Source of the DNA: Pseudomonas vanderleydeniana
Lineage (GTDB): Bacteria; Pseudomonadota; Gammaproteobacteria; Pseudomonadales; Pseudomonadaceae
Reading direction: 5' to 3'
DNA: 64,000 nt
Assembly (NCBI RefSeq): GCF_014268755.2
Contig: NZ_CP077093.1
Location: 2,158,001 to 2,222,000, forward strand
Below the pieces are notes generated by a model, which saw nothing but the letters and a program-made list of their open reading frames with translations, made no database searches and was not told the origin of the DNA. Both the position numbers and the translations under genes were made by a program. Below, piece by piece: positions 9,551-17,671 of the stretch; within the stretch, counting starts at the first letter, position 1; every line of letters begins with the position of its first letter.

Positions 9551-10329
9551 TGTTACGGCCTAGAGTAATTCCGTGTCTGTTGGTTCGAGACAAAGGCTTA
9601 GTGAAAACCGTTAAATTTAAGGATTCAAAATATATCGGTGATCCGCTAAACGCGGTAAAGATCTTCAATGAAAAAGAGGTTGATGAACTAGTTGTTCTCG
9701 ATATCGATGCTTCGGTTGCCGGCCGAGAGCCTGATTATGCGCTTATAAAGAAGATGGCAATGGAGTGTCGTATGCCATTTTGTTATGGTGGTGGGATCTC
9801 TAGCGTGGAGCAGGCCAGAAAAATCATTGGTCTCGGAGTCGAAAAAATCGCTATAAGTTCTGCCGCCGTCCAAAATCCAGATTTGATACGACAGATTGCA
9901 GATGAAATTGGCAGTCAAAGTGTTGTAGTCGTTCTAGATGTAAAAAAACGCTTGCTGAGTGGGCGTTATGATGTCTGGATAAACAACGGGAGGAAAAATA
10001 CGGGCAAGTGCCTGCTGGATATGTGTAAAGAACTTCAGCGCCAAGGTGTTGGAGAGATTGTGGTTAACTCCATTGACTATGATGGAGTGATGAAAGGTTA
10101 TAATTTTGATGTGATAGAGAAAATTTATCCTGATGTCACGGTTCCGTTGACAGTCTTGGGTGGCGCCGGAACTATTGATGATGTTGGTAGTTTGATTAGA
10201 AGGTTTGGTGTGGTGGGGGCTGCAGCTGGCAGCCTTTTTTTATTTAAGGGTGTATACAAGGCGGTTTTGATAAATTATCCGACTTTTGTTGAGCGAGATG
10301 CGCTATTGGAGAAATATCTCTCATCGTAA
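9550..10329 (+). CDS. hisF2: HisF-like cyclase subunit HisF2, one catalytic Asp missing
   Basis: This (beta/alpha)8 barrel protein (259 residues) is a paralogue of HisF. True HisF uses Asp11 and Asp130 for the cyclase reaction. Here the motif reads CLLVRD, so position 11 is Leu, while Asp130 (VVLDVKKR) is kept. Phosphate-binding loops (YGGGIS near 79-84, GGAG near 202-205) remain. This suggests it no longer makes imidazole glycerol phosphate and instead serves as ammonia channel or scaffold between HisH2 and WbpG. The start overlaps the hisH2 stop by one base. Histidine biosynthesis as the main role is unlikely. Confidence 0.9.
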   Translation: MLRPRVIPCLLVRDKGLVKTVKFKDSKYIGDPLNAVKIFNEKEVDELVVLDIDASVAGREPDYALIKKMAMECRMPFCYGGGISSVEQARKIIGLGVEKIAISSAAVQNPDLIRQIADEIGSQSVVVVLDVKKRLLSGRYDVWINNGRKNTGKCLLDMCKELQRQGVGEIVVNSIDYDGVMKGYNFDVIEKIYPDVTVPLTVLGGAGTIDDVGSLIRRFGVVGAAAGSLFLFKGVYKAVLINYPTFVERDALLEKYLSS

Positions 10330-10390
10330 TAGTATTCGATTATTTTACTGAATCGATTGAAATGAGAACTTGCGCAGTGGTTGAAATTTC

Positions 10391-11209
10391 ATGAAAGTAG
10401 CAATAGTGTGTGTGTGTTATAATGCATACAACGATTTGTTTAAGTTTGTATTGTCTCTTCGGGATTCGTTGATGCAGTCGACAGGTGTGCAGTTGACATT
10501 GGTCGTTGTCGATAACTCGACTCGGTCAGCTGATCAGCAGGTGCTTGATGATATTGCTCAGCTTGAATTAAGTAGTGTATACGTTAAATCTGAAAACGTG
10601 GGGTATTTTCCTGGATTTAAAATAGGTGCTGAGAAGCTAGGTGATTTGCAAGGTTACGATTGTGTTGCAATATCTAATGTGGATCTGAGTGTGCGTCTTG
10701 ATTTTTTTGAGATGCTGAAGTTTCAAATAGAAGTTGTTCATGAAAAGGTTGGTATCATTGCTCCTGCGATAATTTCTGCAAGTCGTGGAGGAGACCTGAA
10801 TCCGAAGACTTTGTTTAGGCCAACTCGCTACTCCCTGTTGAAGAATATTTTTATTTTTAAAAGATTATGGCTTTTCAAAATATATAGAAAATTTTCTGAT
10901 CTTAAGGTTAAAAGTGCAGTCGGCTCCCGATTGCCTGGTGAGTTTTTTTATTCTCCGCACGGATCATTTATTTTGTTTACGAAGAGTTATTTTTTTGCCG
11001 GTGGTTCAATTGATTATCCTCAATTTTTGTTTGGGGAGGAAGATTTTGTCGCGGAGCAATGTCGGATTGCTGGATTAAAAGTTCAATATCAGCCGAGCGT
11101 TGTCATTATCGACTCTGATCATGGTTCGACTTCTCGCGAGAAGCTCGACTTTATAGCCAGAGAGCATGTGAAGTCACTTAGATATATTGTTGATACTTAT
11201 CATTCTTGA
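10391..11209 (+). CDS. Glycosyltransferase family 2
   Basis: The product (272 residues) is a GT-A fold transferase, likely adding one sugar to the undecaprenyl-linked O unit at the cytoplasmic face of the inner membrane. The N-terminus shows the GT2 pattern: VCYNAYNDLFKF, then VVVDNSTR, ENVGYFPGFK, and SNVDLSV as the DxD-like site near residue 99. A LFGEEDFVAEQCR segment near 216-228 matches the acceptor/catalytic region of rhamnosyltransferase-like GT2 proteins. Donor and acceptor cannot be deduced. The stop TGA overlaps an ATG at 11209, so the next gene is coupled. Confidence 0.85.
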   Translation: MKVAIVCVCYNAYNDLFKFVLSLRDSLMQSTGVQLTLVVVDNSTRSADQQVLDDIAQLELSSVYVKSENVGYFPGFKIGAEKLGDLQGYDCVAISNVDLSVRLDFFEMLKFQIEVVHEKVGIIAPAIISASRGGDLNPKTLFRPTRYSLLKNIFIFKRLWLFKIYRKFSDLKVKSAVGSRLPGEFFYSPHGSFILFTKSYFFAGGSIDYPQFLFGEEDFVAEQCRIAGLKVQYQPSVVIIDSDHGSTSREKLDFIAREHVKSLRYIVDTYHS

Positions 11210-11220
11210 TGGTGGATAAT

Positions 11221-13365
11221 ATGAAACAGATTCTGCAGGATATGGCAAAGGGTAAGACTACGGTGACGCAGGCTCCTGCACCTGAGGCCTCTCCCGGCAA
11301 CCTCATTATTAATACGCGAGTATCCCTGATTTCTGCAGGTACCGAGCGCATGTTAGTGGGCTTCGGTAAGGCTTCGTATCTGGAGAAGGCGCGGCAACAA
11401 CCCGAAAAGGTAAGAATGGTGCTGGAAAAGGTCCAGACTGATGGTTTGGCCACGACTATCGAGGCTGTTCAGTCGAAGCTGGCACAGCCTCTTCCTCTGG
11501 GTTACTGCAATGTTGGTGTTGTGAACGAGATTGGGGCAGGCGTCACTGGCTTCAAGTTAGGCGAAAGAGTTGTTTCTAATGGTGCTCACGCTGATGTGGT
11601 CAAAGTTCCCAGGAATCTCTGTGCGCTGATTCCTGATAATGTCGATGATATTTCTGCTTCGTTCACCGTTGTGGCCAGTATCGGCCTGCAGGGTATTCGC
11701 CTTGCGCAGCCGACGCTTGGAGAAACTTTCGTTGTCATCGGAGCCGGGCTTATCGGCTTGTTGGCTGTGCAGTTGCTCAGAGCCCATGGTTGCCGTGTGT
11801 TGGCTGTTGATTTTGATGATTCGAAGCTGATGCTTGCCCGTCAATTCGGTGCCAGCGTTTGCAATCCTGGTAAAGGCGAAGACCCAGTCGCTGCTGGCAT
11901 GGCTTTCAGCCGAGGTCAGGGGGTCGATGGGGTGATTATTACTGCCTCAACCAAGTCCAGTGACCCGGTTACTCAGGCAGCAAGGATGTCACGCAAGCGT
12001 GCTCGTATCATTCTGGTCGGTGTGACGGGGTTAGAGCTCAATCGTGCAGATTTTTACGAGAAAGAATTGAGCTTTCAGGTCTCTTGTTCTTATGGTCCTG
12101 GTCGTTATGACCCAGCCTACGAGGACCAGGGTAATGATTACCCGATAGGTTTCGTACGTTGGACCGAGCAACGAAATTTTGAAGCCGTACTCGACATGAT
12201 GAGTAGCGGTCAGTTGAATGTAGCGTCGCTGGTTACACACCGCTTTGCTTTTGAAGATGCTGTCGATGCCTATCAATTATTGACCGATGACAAGTCTGCT
12301 CTCGGCATCGTTTTACAATATGAATCGAATGATGCCGAGCGGCATATTACACGTGTTGTGCTTGATGATTCTCGTGCGTTGAGTTTCAGTTCAAGCAAGC
12401 CGGTTGTTGGCTTCATTGGTGCCGGAAACTATGCTTCACGAATTCTTATTCCTGCATTCAAAGCAGCAGGTGCCCAGTTTCACACGATCGTTACCGCAGG
12501 CGGTTTAAACGGCGTCATTCATGGCAGCAAGGCTGGCTTCGTCGAGGCGTCAACGGATGTTGCAGTGATGCTTGATGAGCCTACAATCAACACGGTAGTG
12601 ATTGTTACTCGTCATGACAGTCATGCGCGCTTCGTTGAGCAGGCTTTAGTGGCGGGTAAGCATGTGTTTGTCGAGAAACCGTTGGCGATCCAGCCAGCTG
12701 AGCTTAGGGTCGTCGAGGAGGCCTATGGCAAAGCTCATTCCAATGGGTTGAAGCTGCATCTAATGGTGGGGTTCAACCGCCGCTTTTCGCCGCAGATTCA
12801 AAAAATGAAGACTTTGCTGTCAGCAGTAAAGGAGCCGAAGTCGTTTATCATGACCATGAATGCGGGTGCCATACCGGCTAACCACTGGACGCAGGACCCG
12901 CTTACTGGAGGAGGGCGCATTATTGGCGAGGCGTGTCATTTCATTGATCTCATGCGCTTCCTGGCGGGTAGCAAAATCACTTCTATCCAGGCACAACGTA
13001 TGGGTGACTGTGACGCTGTGGCCGTTGTTGAAGACAAGGCTTCCATTACTCTGGGCTTCGAGGATGGATCCTTTGGTACCATTCACTACTTTGCCAATGG
13101 TGCTTCAAGCTTTCCAAAGGAAAGGGTGGAGGTATTTGCGGCTGGCCGAGTGCTCCAGTTGGATAACTTTCGCAAGTTGAAGGGCTTCGGCTGGCCGGGT
13201 TTCAGTAAATTAAATCTGTGGAAGCAAAACAAAGGCCAAAATGAATGCGTTGCCGCGTTTCTAGCGGCAGTAGAAAATGGTGGCCTTACACCTATTCCCG
13301 CGCAAGAGATTTTCGAGGTGGCTCGGGTTACCATGGAAGTCGCACGGATTCTACGCGATCAATGA
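11221..13365 (+). CDS. Bi-domain oxidoreductase (MDR-like plus Gfo/Idh/MocA)
   Basis: The 714-residue protein joins two dehydrogenase modules. The N-terminal half (about 1-345) is alcohol-dehydrogenase-like (MDR), with Rossmann motif VIGAGLIGLLAVQLL near 175. The C-terminal half (about 385-714) is Gfo/Idh/MocA-like: GFIGAGNYASRIL near 395 and VEKPLAI near 482. ATG 11221 is chosen because GGTGG lies 5 bases upstream and the family usually begins MKQ; ATG 11209, overlapping the previous stop, is the alternative. The fusion is frequently next to a heparinase-like gene in surface polysaccharide clusters, as here. Its substrate is unknown; a nucleotide sugar or lipid-linked sugar is inferred. Confidence 0.85.
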   Translation: MKQILQDMAKGKTTVTQAPAPEASPGNLIINTRVSLISAGTERMLVGFGKASYLEKARQQPEKVRMVLEKVQTDGLATTIEAVQSKLAQPLPLGYCNVGVVNEIGAGVTGFKLGERVVSNGAHADVVKVPRNLCALIPDNVDDISASFTVVASIGLQGIRLAQPTLGETFVVIGAGLIGLLAVQLLRAHGCRVLAVDFDDSKLMLARQFGASVCNPGKGEDPVAAGMAFSRGQGVDGVIITASTKSSDPVTQAARMSRKRARIILVGVTGLELNRADFYEKELSFQVSCSYGPGRYDPAYEDQGNDYPIGFVRWTEQRNFEAVLDMMSSGQLNVASLVTHRFAFEDAVDAYQLLTDDKSALGIVLQYESNDAERHITRVVLDDSRALSFSSSKPVVGFIGAGNYASRILIPAFKAAGAQFHTIVTAGGLNGVIHGSKAGFVEASTDVAVMLDEPTINTVVIVTRHDSHARFVEQALVAGKHVFVEKPLAIQPAELRVVEEAYGKAHSNGLKLHLMVGFNRRFSPQIQKMKTLLSAVKEPKSFIMTMNAGAIPANHWTQDPLTGGGRIIGEACHFIDLMRFLAGSKITSIQAQRMGDCDAVAVVEDKASITLGFEDGSFGTIHYFANGASSFPKERVEVFAAGRVLQLDNFRKLKGFGWPGFSKLNLWKQNKGQNECVAAFLAAVENGGLTPIPAQEIFEVARVTMEVARILRDQ

Positions 13366-15191
13366 AGGCTTTATTGATCAAGATACGGACGGCTCGTCAG
13401 TTGGGTATTGCCAATCTGGCGCGGGTCCTATCATACCGCATCGGGGTCAAGACAGGTCTGAATCCCGTACGCAGGCTAATTTCGAGCACTGCATCGGCGC
13501 CTTTTTTTCGTGAATCGCTGGTGGAGCGTAAGGGGTTGCCTTATTCGGCGCAGTGGAATACCGAACTCCATTATTTTGGGCGTTGGCCATGTCCGATCTC
13601 GGAGGAGCCTCCGAGTTGGCACATCAACCCCCTCAATGGTGTCAAGTTACCAGGTGCCGAGCTGGAGTGGTGGAGAATTCCCGACTTCGATGTTGCGGTG
13701 GGGGATATCAAATGCGTTTGGGAGGCGTCGCGTTTCGATTGGGTTCTTGCCTATGCCCAAAGAGCTTGCAGTACAGATTCTTCAGTGATCTGCCGCCTGA
13801 ATATGTGGTTGCAAGACTGGTGCGCTGAAAATCCGCCGTATCGGGGGCCAAACTGGAAGTGTGGTCAGGAGGCCTCAATTCGTGTCTTGCACTTGGCCAT
13901 GGCGGCTCTTTTGCTTGATCAGGCCAGGTTGCCTCTGCAAGGTGTACAAGATTTGGTCGAGCTGCATCTGAAGCGTATTGAGCCTACGCTAGGCTATGCC
14001 ATGGCGCAGGACAACAACCATGGTACTTCAGAGGCTGCTGCGCTTTTTGTAGGGGGGAGTTGGCTAGCCAATTGTGGTGTCCGTGCGGGGCTACGCTGGC
14101 AACGTCTGGGGCGCAAGTGGCTGGAGAACCGTGTAGCCCGTCTAATCGAAAATGACGGTAGCTTCAGTCAGTACTCGATCAACTACCACCGTGTCTTACT
14201 CGATACTCTGTCCATGGCTGAAGTTTGGCGCCTCAAGCACGGGCTTGTTCCATTCTCCAGTGCATTTCTTCATCGCGCACAGGCAGCTTCCCGATGGCTG
14301 GCCACAATGGTTAATAGTTCAACTGGTGACGCTCCCAATATCGGTGCCAATGATGGTGCCAGGTTATTGCCTCTGACTGATACGGCTTATCGTGATTTCC
14401 GCCCCTCTGTTCAGCTTGCCACGGTGCTCTTTTCCGGTGAGCGTGCTTATTCTGGAACAGGCGAGTGGGATTTGCCGTTGCATTGGCTTAATGTGGACAT
14501 TCCTGAAGAGGTTGCTTCAACTCCGGATAGTCGGCTGTTCGACGATGGCGGCTATGCAGTGCTCAAGCAAGGGCGCTGCTTCGTTTTGTTGCGCTATCCG
14601 CGTTTTCGTTTTCGCCCAAGTCAGGCCGATGCGTTGCATCTCGATTTGTGGCGTGACGGTGCGTGCTTGTTGGGAGATGCTGGGTCATACAGCTACAATA
14701 CCGCTGTTCGATGGCTTAGCTATTTTCCTGGGACGGCTAGTCATAACACCGTGCAGTTCGACGGCCGTGATCAGATGCCCAGGCTTAGTCGGTTTTTGTT
14801 TGGGGACTGGCTGCGCACTTCTGCAGTCGAACCATTGAAATCACAGGTTCAGTCGCAGGAATGTGGTGCTTCCTATACCGATGCTCGAGGAGCGACCCAT
14901 CGGCGTCATGTTGCAGTGAATGACAACCATCTGACTATTACAGACGAGCTTTCTGGGTTTATCAAAACAGCTGTTTTACGCTGGCGCTTGCAGCCAGGTG
15001 AGTGGGTCGTCCAGGGAGAGTCGATTACGGACGGAAAGCAGCGGTTATCGGTCAATGGCAGCATGAGGTTTTTGCGATTTGAGTTAGTTCAGGGATGGCA
15101 GTCGCTCCACTATCTAGAGAAAAACGAAGTGCCAGTATTGGAAGTTGAAGTCGATACTGCAGGTGTACTGACCACGGAGTACTATTGGTAG
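13362..15191 (+). CDS. Heparinase II/III family protein
   Basis: The product has 609 residues: an N-terminal alpha-helical toroid region containing NNHGTSEAAALF near residue 218, and a C-terminal beta domain with HLDLWRDG and YFPGTASHNTVQ near 430-465, the family's metal/substrate region. Enzymes of this family cleave uronate-containing glycosaminoglycan-like chains. There is no signal peptide, so it would act in the cytoplasm unless exported otherwise, which is odd for a lyase. ATG 13362 overlaps the previous stop (ATGA). A frame open from 13245 upstream lies inside the previous gene and is not used. Role in O-unit metabolism is inferred only. Confidence 0.82.
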   Translation: MKALLIKIRTARQLGIANLARVLSYRIGVKTGLNPVRRLISSTASAPFFRESLVERKGLPYSAQWNTELHYFGRWPCPISEEPPSWHINPLNGVKLPGAELEWWRIPDFDVAVGDIKCVWEASRFDWVLAYAQRACSTDSSVICRLNMWLQDWCAENPPYRGPNWKCGQEASIRVLHLAMAALLLDQARLPLQGVQDLVELHLKRIEPTLGYAMAQDNNHGTSEAAALFVGGSWLANCGVRAGLRWQRLGRKWLENRVARLIENDGSFSQYSINYHRVLLDTLSMAEVWRLKHGLVPFSSAFLHRAQAASRWLATMVNSSTGDAPNIGANDGARLLPLTDTAYRDFRPSVQLATVLFSGERAYSGTGEWDLPLHWLNVDIPEEVASTPDSRLFDDGGYAVLKQGRCFVLLRYPRFRFRPSQADALHLDLWRDGACLLGDAGSYSYNTAVRWLSYFPGTASHNTVQFDGRDQMPRLSRFLFGDWLRTSAVEPLKSQVQSQECGASYTDARGATHRRHVAVNDNHLTITDELSGFIKTAVLRWRLQPGEWVVQGESITDGKQRLSVNGSMRFLRFELVQGWQSLHYLEKNEVPVLEVEVDTAGVLTTEYYW

Positions 15192-15193
15192 AA

Positions 15194-16408
15194 ATGCGAG
15201 TTCTTTATTTTCATCAACATTTTTCCACCCCTAAAGGTGCAACTGGTATTCGTTCGTATGAAATGGCTCGCCGGCTGATCGCCAGAGGGCATCAGGTTAC
15301 GATGGTCTGCGGTAGTTATGGTGGAGGTAAAACCGGTGTCGATACCCCTTTTCTCAATGGGCTACGCAGAGGGCGTGTAGAAGGTATCGATATCATAGAG
15401 TTCAATCTGGCTTACTCCAATAGCGATGGCTTTCTGACGCGAGCTATCAGTTTTCTGAAGTTTGCTTTTCGAAGTGTCAGGCTAGCGTTGACCGAGCGAT
15501 ACGATGTTGTATTTGCCACCACGACTCCACTGACTGCCGGTATCCCTGGTGTGTTTGCACGCTACTTGAGATGCAAGCCATTTGTTTTCGAGGTTCGCGA
15601 TCTCTGGCCTGAGCTACCCAAGGCAATGGGAGTCATCCGTAATCCCCTGATATTGGGTGCCATGTCCATTCTTGAATGGATCAGCTATCGCTCAGCTCAC
15701 CGACTGATAGGTTTGTCTCCTGGAATCGTCGAGGGGATTGCCCGTCGGGGCGTGCCCCGTGAGCGAATTGCAATGGTGCCCAATGGTTGCGATCTGGATA
15801 TCTTTGATGTGCCGGTTTGCGGCTGGCGACCGAACGGCGTGCTGCCTGAGCATTTGATGGCGATCTTTGCCGGCACCCACGGGCAGGCCAATCAGCTGGA
15901 CGCGGTGCTGGATGCTGCTGCTGAGTTGAAGCGGCGTGATCGTGATGACATTCGCCTGGTGCTGATTGGTCAGGGCAAGCTTAAACCCGCCTTACAGAGG
16001 CGTGCAAATGAGCAAGGTATCAGCAATGTGATTTTTCATGAGCCTGTTGACAAGGAGCGTCTTTCCGGCTTGATGGCTTCTGCTGATCTGGGGCTCCAAG
16101 TGCTGGCCAATGTGCCGGCGTTCTACTTCGGTACTTCGCCGAACAAGTTTTTTGACTACATCGCATCTGGCCTTCCAGTACTAAACAATTACCCGGGATG
16201 GCTCGCAGAGATGATCGTCCAAGAGGATTGTGGATATGTTGTCGATCCGGATAGCCCGGAGGCCTTTGCTGATGCGCTTGAGCAAGCTGCTGATGATCGT
16301 CCAGCGCTGGCAGCCAAAGGCCTGAAAGGACAGGCGTTAGCTGCGAGAGAGTTTGACCGCCGTAAGCTTGCGGATCAGTTTGTCGATTGGTTGGAGGGCG
16401 TAGCGTAA
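15194..16408 (+). CDS. Glycosyltransferase family 4 (WbuB-like)
   Basis: This 404-residue protein has the GT-B fold of family GT4. The N-terminus reads VLYFHQHFSTPKGATGIRSYE, trimmed here to its start, typical of WbuB-type aminosugar transferases. A middle EVRDLWPELP (about 137-146) and the C-terminal nucleotide-binding region with TSPNKFFDYIASGLPV (about 315-330) are family signatures. ATG 15194 follows the heparinase stop by two bases; an in-frame TTG at 15185 is less likely. It ends TAATG with the next gene. It likely adds the second sugar after the phosphoglycosyl transferase. An N-acetylated 6-deoxyhexosamine donor is plausible by similarity to WbuB, not proven. Confidence 0.83.
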   Translation: MRVLYFHQHFSTPKGATGIRSYEMARRLIARGHQVTMVCGSYGGGKTGVDTPFLNGLRRGRVEGIDIIEFNLAYSNSDGFLTRAISFLKFAFRSVRLALTERYDVVFATTTPLTAGIPGVFARYLRCKPFVFEVRDLWPELPKAMGVIRNPLILGAMSILEWISYRSAHRLIGLSPGIVEGIARRGVPRERIAMVPNGCDLDIFDVPVCGWRPNGVLPEHLMAIFAGTHGQANQLDAVLDAAAELKRRDRDDIRLVLIGQGKLKPALQRRANEQGISNVIFHEPVDKERLSGLMASADLGLQVLANVPAFYFGTSPNKFFDYIASGLPVLNNYPGWLAEMIVQEDCGYVVDPDSPEAFADALEQAADDRPALAAKGLKGQALAAREFDRRKLADQFVDWLEGVA

Positions 16409-17004
16409 TGATCAAGCGGATAATGGATATACTTGTCGCGGCGTCCGCCCTGCTACTGCTGTCTCCTGTCATGCTGATAGTCGCTTGGCTCATTCGCCGG
16501 AAACTGGGCTCTCCGATATTGTTTCGTCAGGTCCGTCCTGGTATGCATGCAAGACCCTTTCAGATGGTCAAGTTTCGCACCATGCGTGACGCCTGCGATG
16601 CCGAGGGAAATCCGCTTCCTGATGTTGAGCGCATGACACCGTTTGGCCGGTTCTTGCGTTCCAGTAGTCTTGACGAATTACCAGAGCTCTGGAACGTGCT
16701 CAAGGGAGATATGAGCCTGGTCGGTCCACGACCCTTGCTGATGGAGTACTTACCGCTTTACAGTGCTGAGCAAAGCCGACGCCATGACGTTCGTCCGGGA
16801 GTGACGGGTTGGGCACAAATAAATGGCAGGAATGCGATCAGTTGGGATGAAAAATTTAAATTTGATATTTGGTATGTGGATAATAGGTCTATTTTGCTTG
16901 ACCTCAGAATAATCCTCCAAACAGTGAGAAAGGTTTTGGCCCGTAATGACATAAATGCTGCAGGCGAGGTAACCATTACCAAGTTTACCGGTAGTAAGCG
17001 ATGA
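16408..17004 (+). CDS. Initiating phosphoglycosyl transferase (PglC-like)
   Basis: The 198-residue protein is a small monotopic phosphoglycosyl transferase that moves a sugar-1-phosphate to undecaprenyl phosphate at the inner membrane. A re-entrant hydrophobic helix spans about residues 8-30, followed by basic KFRTMRDA near 55-62, the catalytic Asp-Glu pair at 89-90 in SSLDELPEL, and the GDMSLVGPRP motif at 100-109. It has the PglC/WbaP-C-domain length, without the extra N-terminal spans of full WbaP. The next two genes are PglD-like and PglE-like, so a bacillosamine-type UDP sugar is the likely donor. Start overlaps the GT4 stop by one base. Confidence 0.9.
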   Translation: MIKRIMDILVAASALLLLSPVMLIVAWLIRRKLGSPILFRQVRPGMHARPFQMVKFRTMRDACDAEGNPLPDVERMTPFGRFLRSSSLDELPELWNVLKGDMSLVGPRPLLMEYLPLYSAEQSRRHDVRPGVTGWAQINGRNAISWDEKFKFDIWYVDNRSILLDLRIILQTVRKVLARNDINAAGEVTITKFTGSKR

Positions 17005-17621
17005 AGAAATTGGCGGTTCTTGGTGCCAGTGGGCACGGTAAAGTAGTAGCTGACACTGCTGAGTGTTGCGGTTGGACACAGGTCGATTTTTATGATGATG
17101 GCTGGCCTGAGATCACCGTGACTGGAGCATGGGAAGTTATCGGTGATGGTGAGGCTCTGCTTGCCTCTGTTGAAAAGTATGACGGTGTTCTCGTTGCTAT
17201 TGGTAATAACTCAATTCGACAAAAAAAAATTATTGAGCTGGAGCTTGCGGGGGCAGAGCTCATCAGCCTGAAGCACCCACAATGCAGTTTTAGTCGTTAT
17301 GCTACGCTTGGTAAAGGATCTGTTGTTTTTGCCGGTGCAATTGTCAACGTTGGCGCAAGTATCGGAGTCGGAGCAATTATTAATTCTGGCTGCAGTGTTG
17401 ATCATGACTGTCAACTTGGCGAATATGTTCATATCAGTCCAGGTGCAAGGCTTGCTGGAGGTGTGGTGGTAGGTGATCTTACCTGGGTGGGAGTAGGAGC
17501 TGCCGTACGTCAATCACTTCATATAGGCTCTAACGTGATTGTCGGTGCAGGCGCTGCTGTAATAAGTGATATTCCTGATAATCTTACTTTTGTTGGTGTG
17601 CCAGCTCGTAAGCTGAAATGA
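17001..17621 (+). CDS. Sugar N-acetyltransferase, PglD/NeuD family
   Basis: The 206 residues combine an N-terminal Rossmann-like UDP-sugar domain (LGASGHGKVVAD at 7-18) and a C-terminal left-handed beta-helix of hexapeptide repeats (about 100-195). The likely catalytic base is His135 in SVDHDCQLG, the position used in PglD. The reaction would be acetyl-CoA dependent N-acetylation of a 4-amino sugar. It overlaps the phosphoglycosyl transferase gene by 4 bases (ATGA) and precedes the aminotransferase, giving the order of a PglC-D-E set. A NeuD-type O-acetyltransferase is the alternative, but no sialic acid genes are present. Confidence 0.88.
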   Translation: MKKLAVLGASGHGKVVADTAECCGWTQVDFYDDGWPEITVTGAWEVIGDGEALLASVEKYDGVLVAIGNNSIRQKKIIELELAGAELISLKHPQCSFSRYATLGKGSVVFAGAIVNVGASIGVGAIINSGCSVDHDCQLGEYVHISPGARLAGGVVVGDLTWVGVGAAVRQSLHIGSNVIVGAGAAVISDIPDNLTFVGVPARKLK

Positions 17622-17671
17622 AATATTATTATAAGTGGTTATGGCTTTTCTTATAGCGCGGGGTGTTGTTT

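Noticed and set aside
8942-10329. Histidine biosynthesis genes hisH and hisF
   Set aside because: They lie between wbpG and glycosyltransferases with no other his gene, and HisF has lost Asp11.
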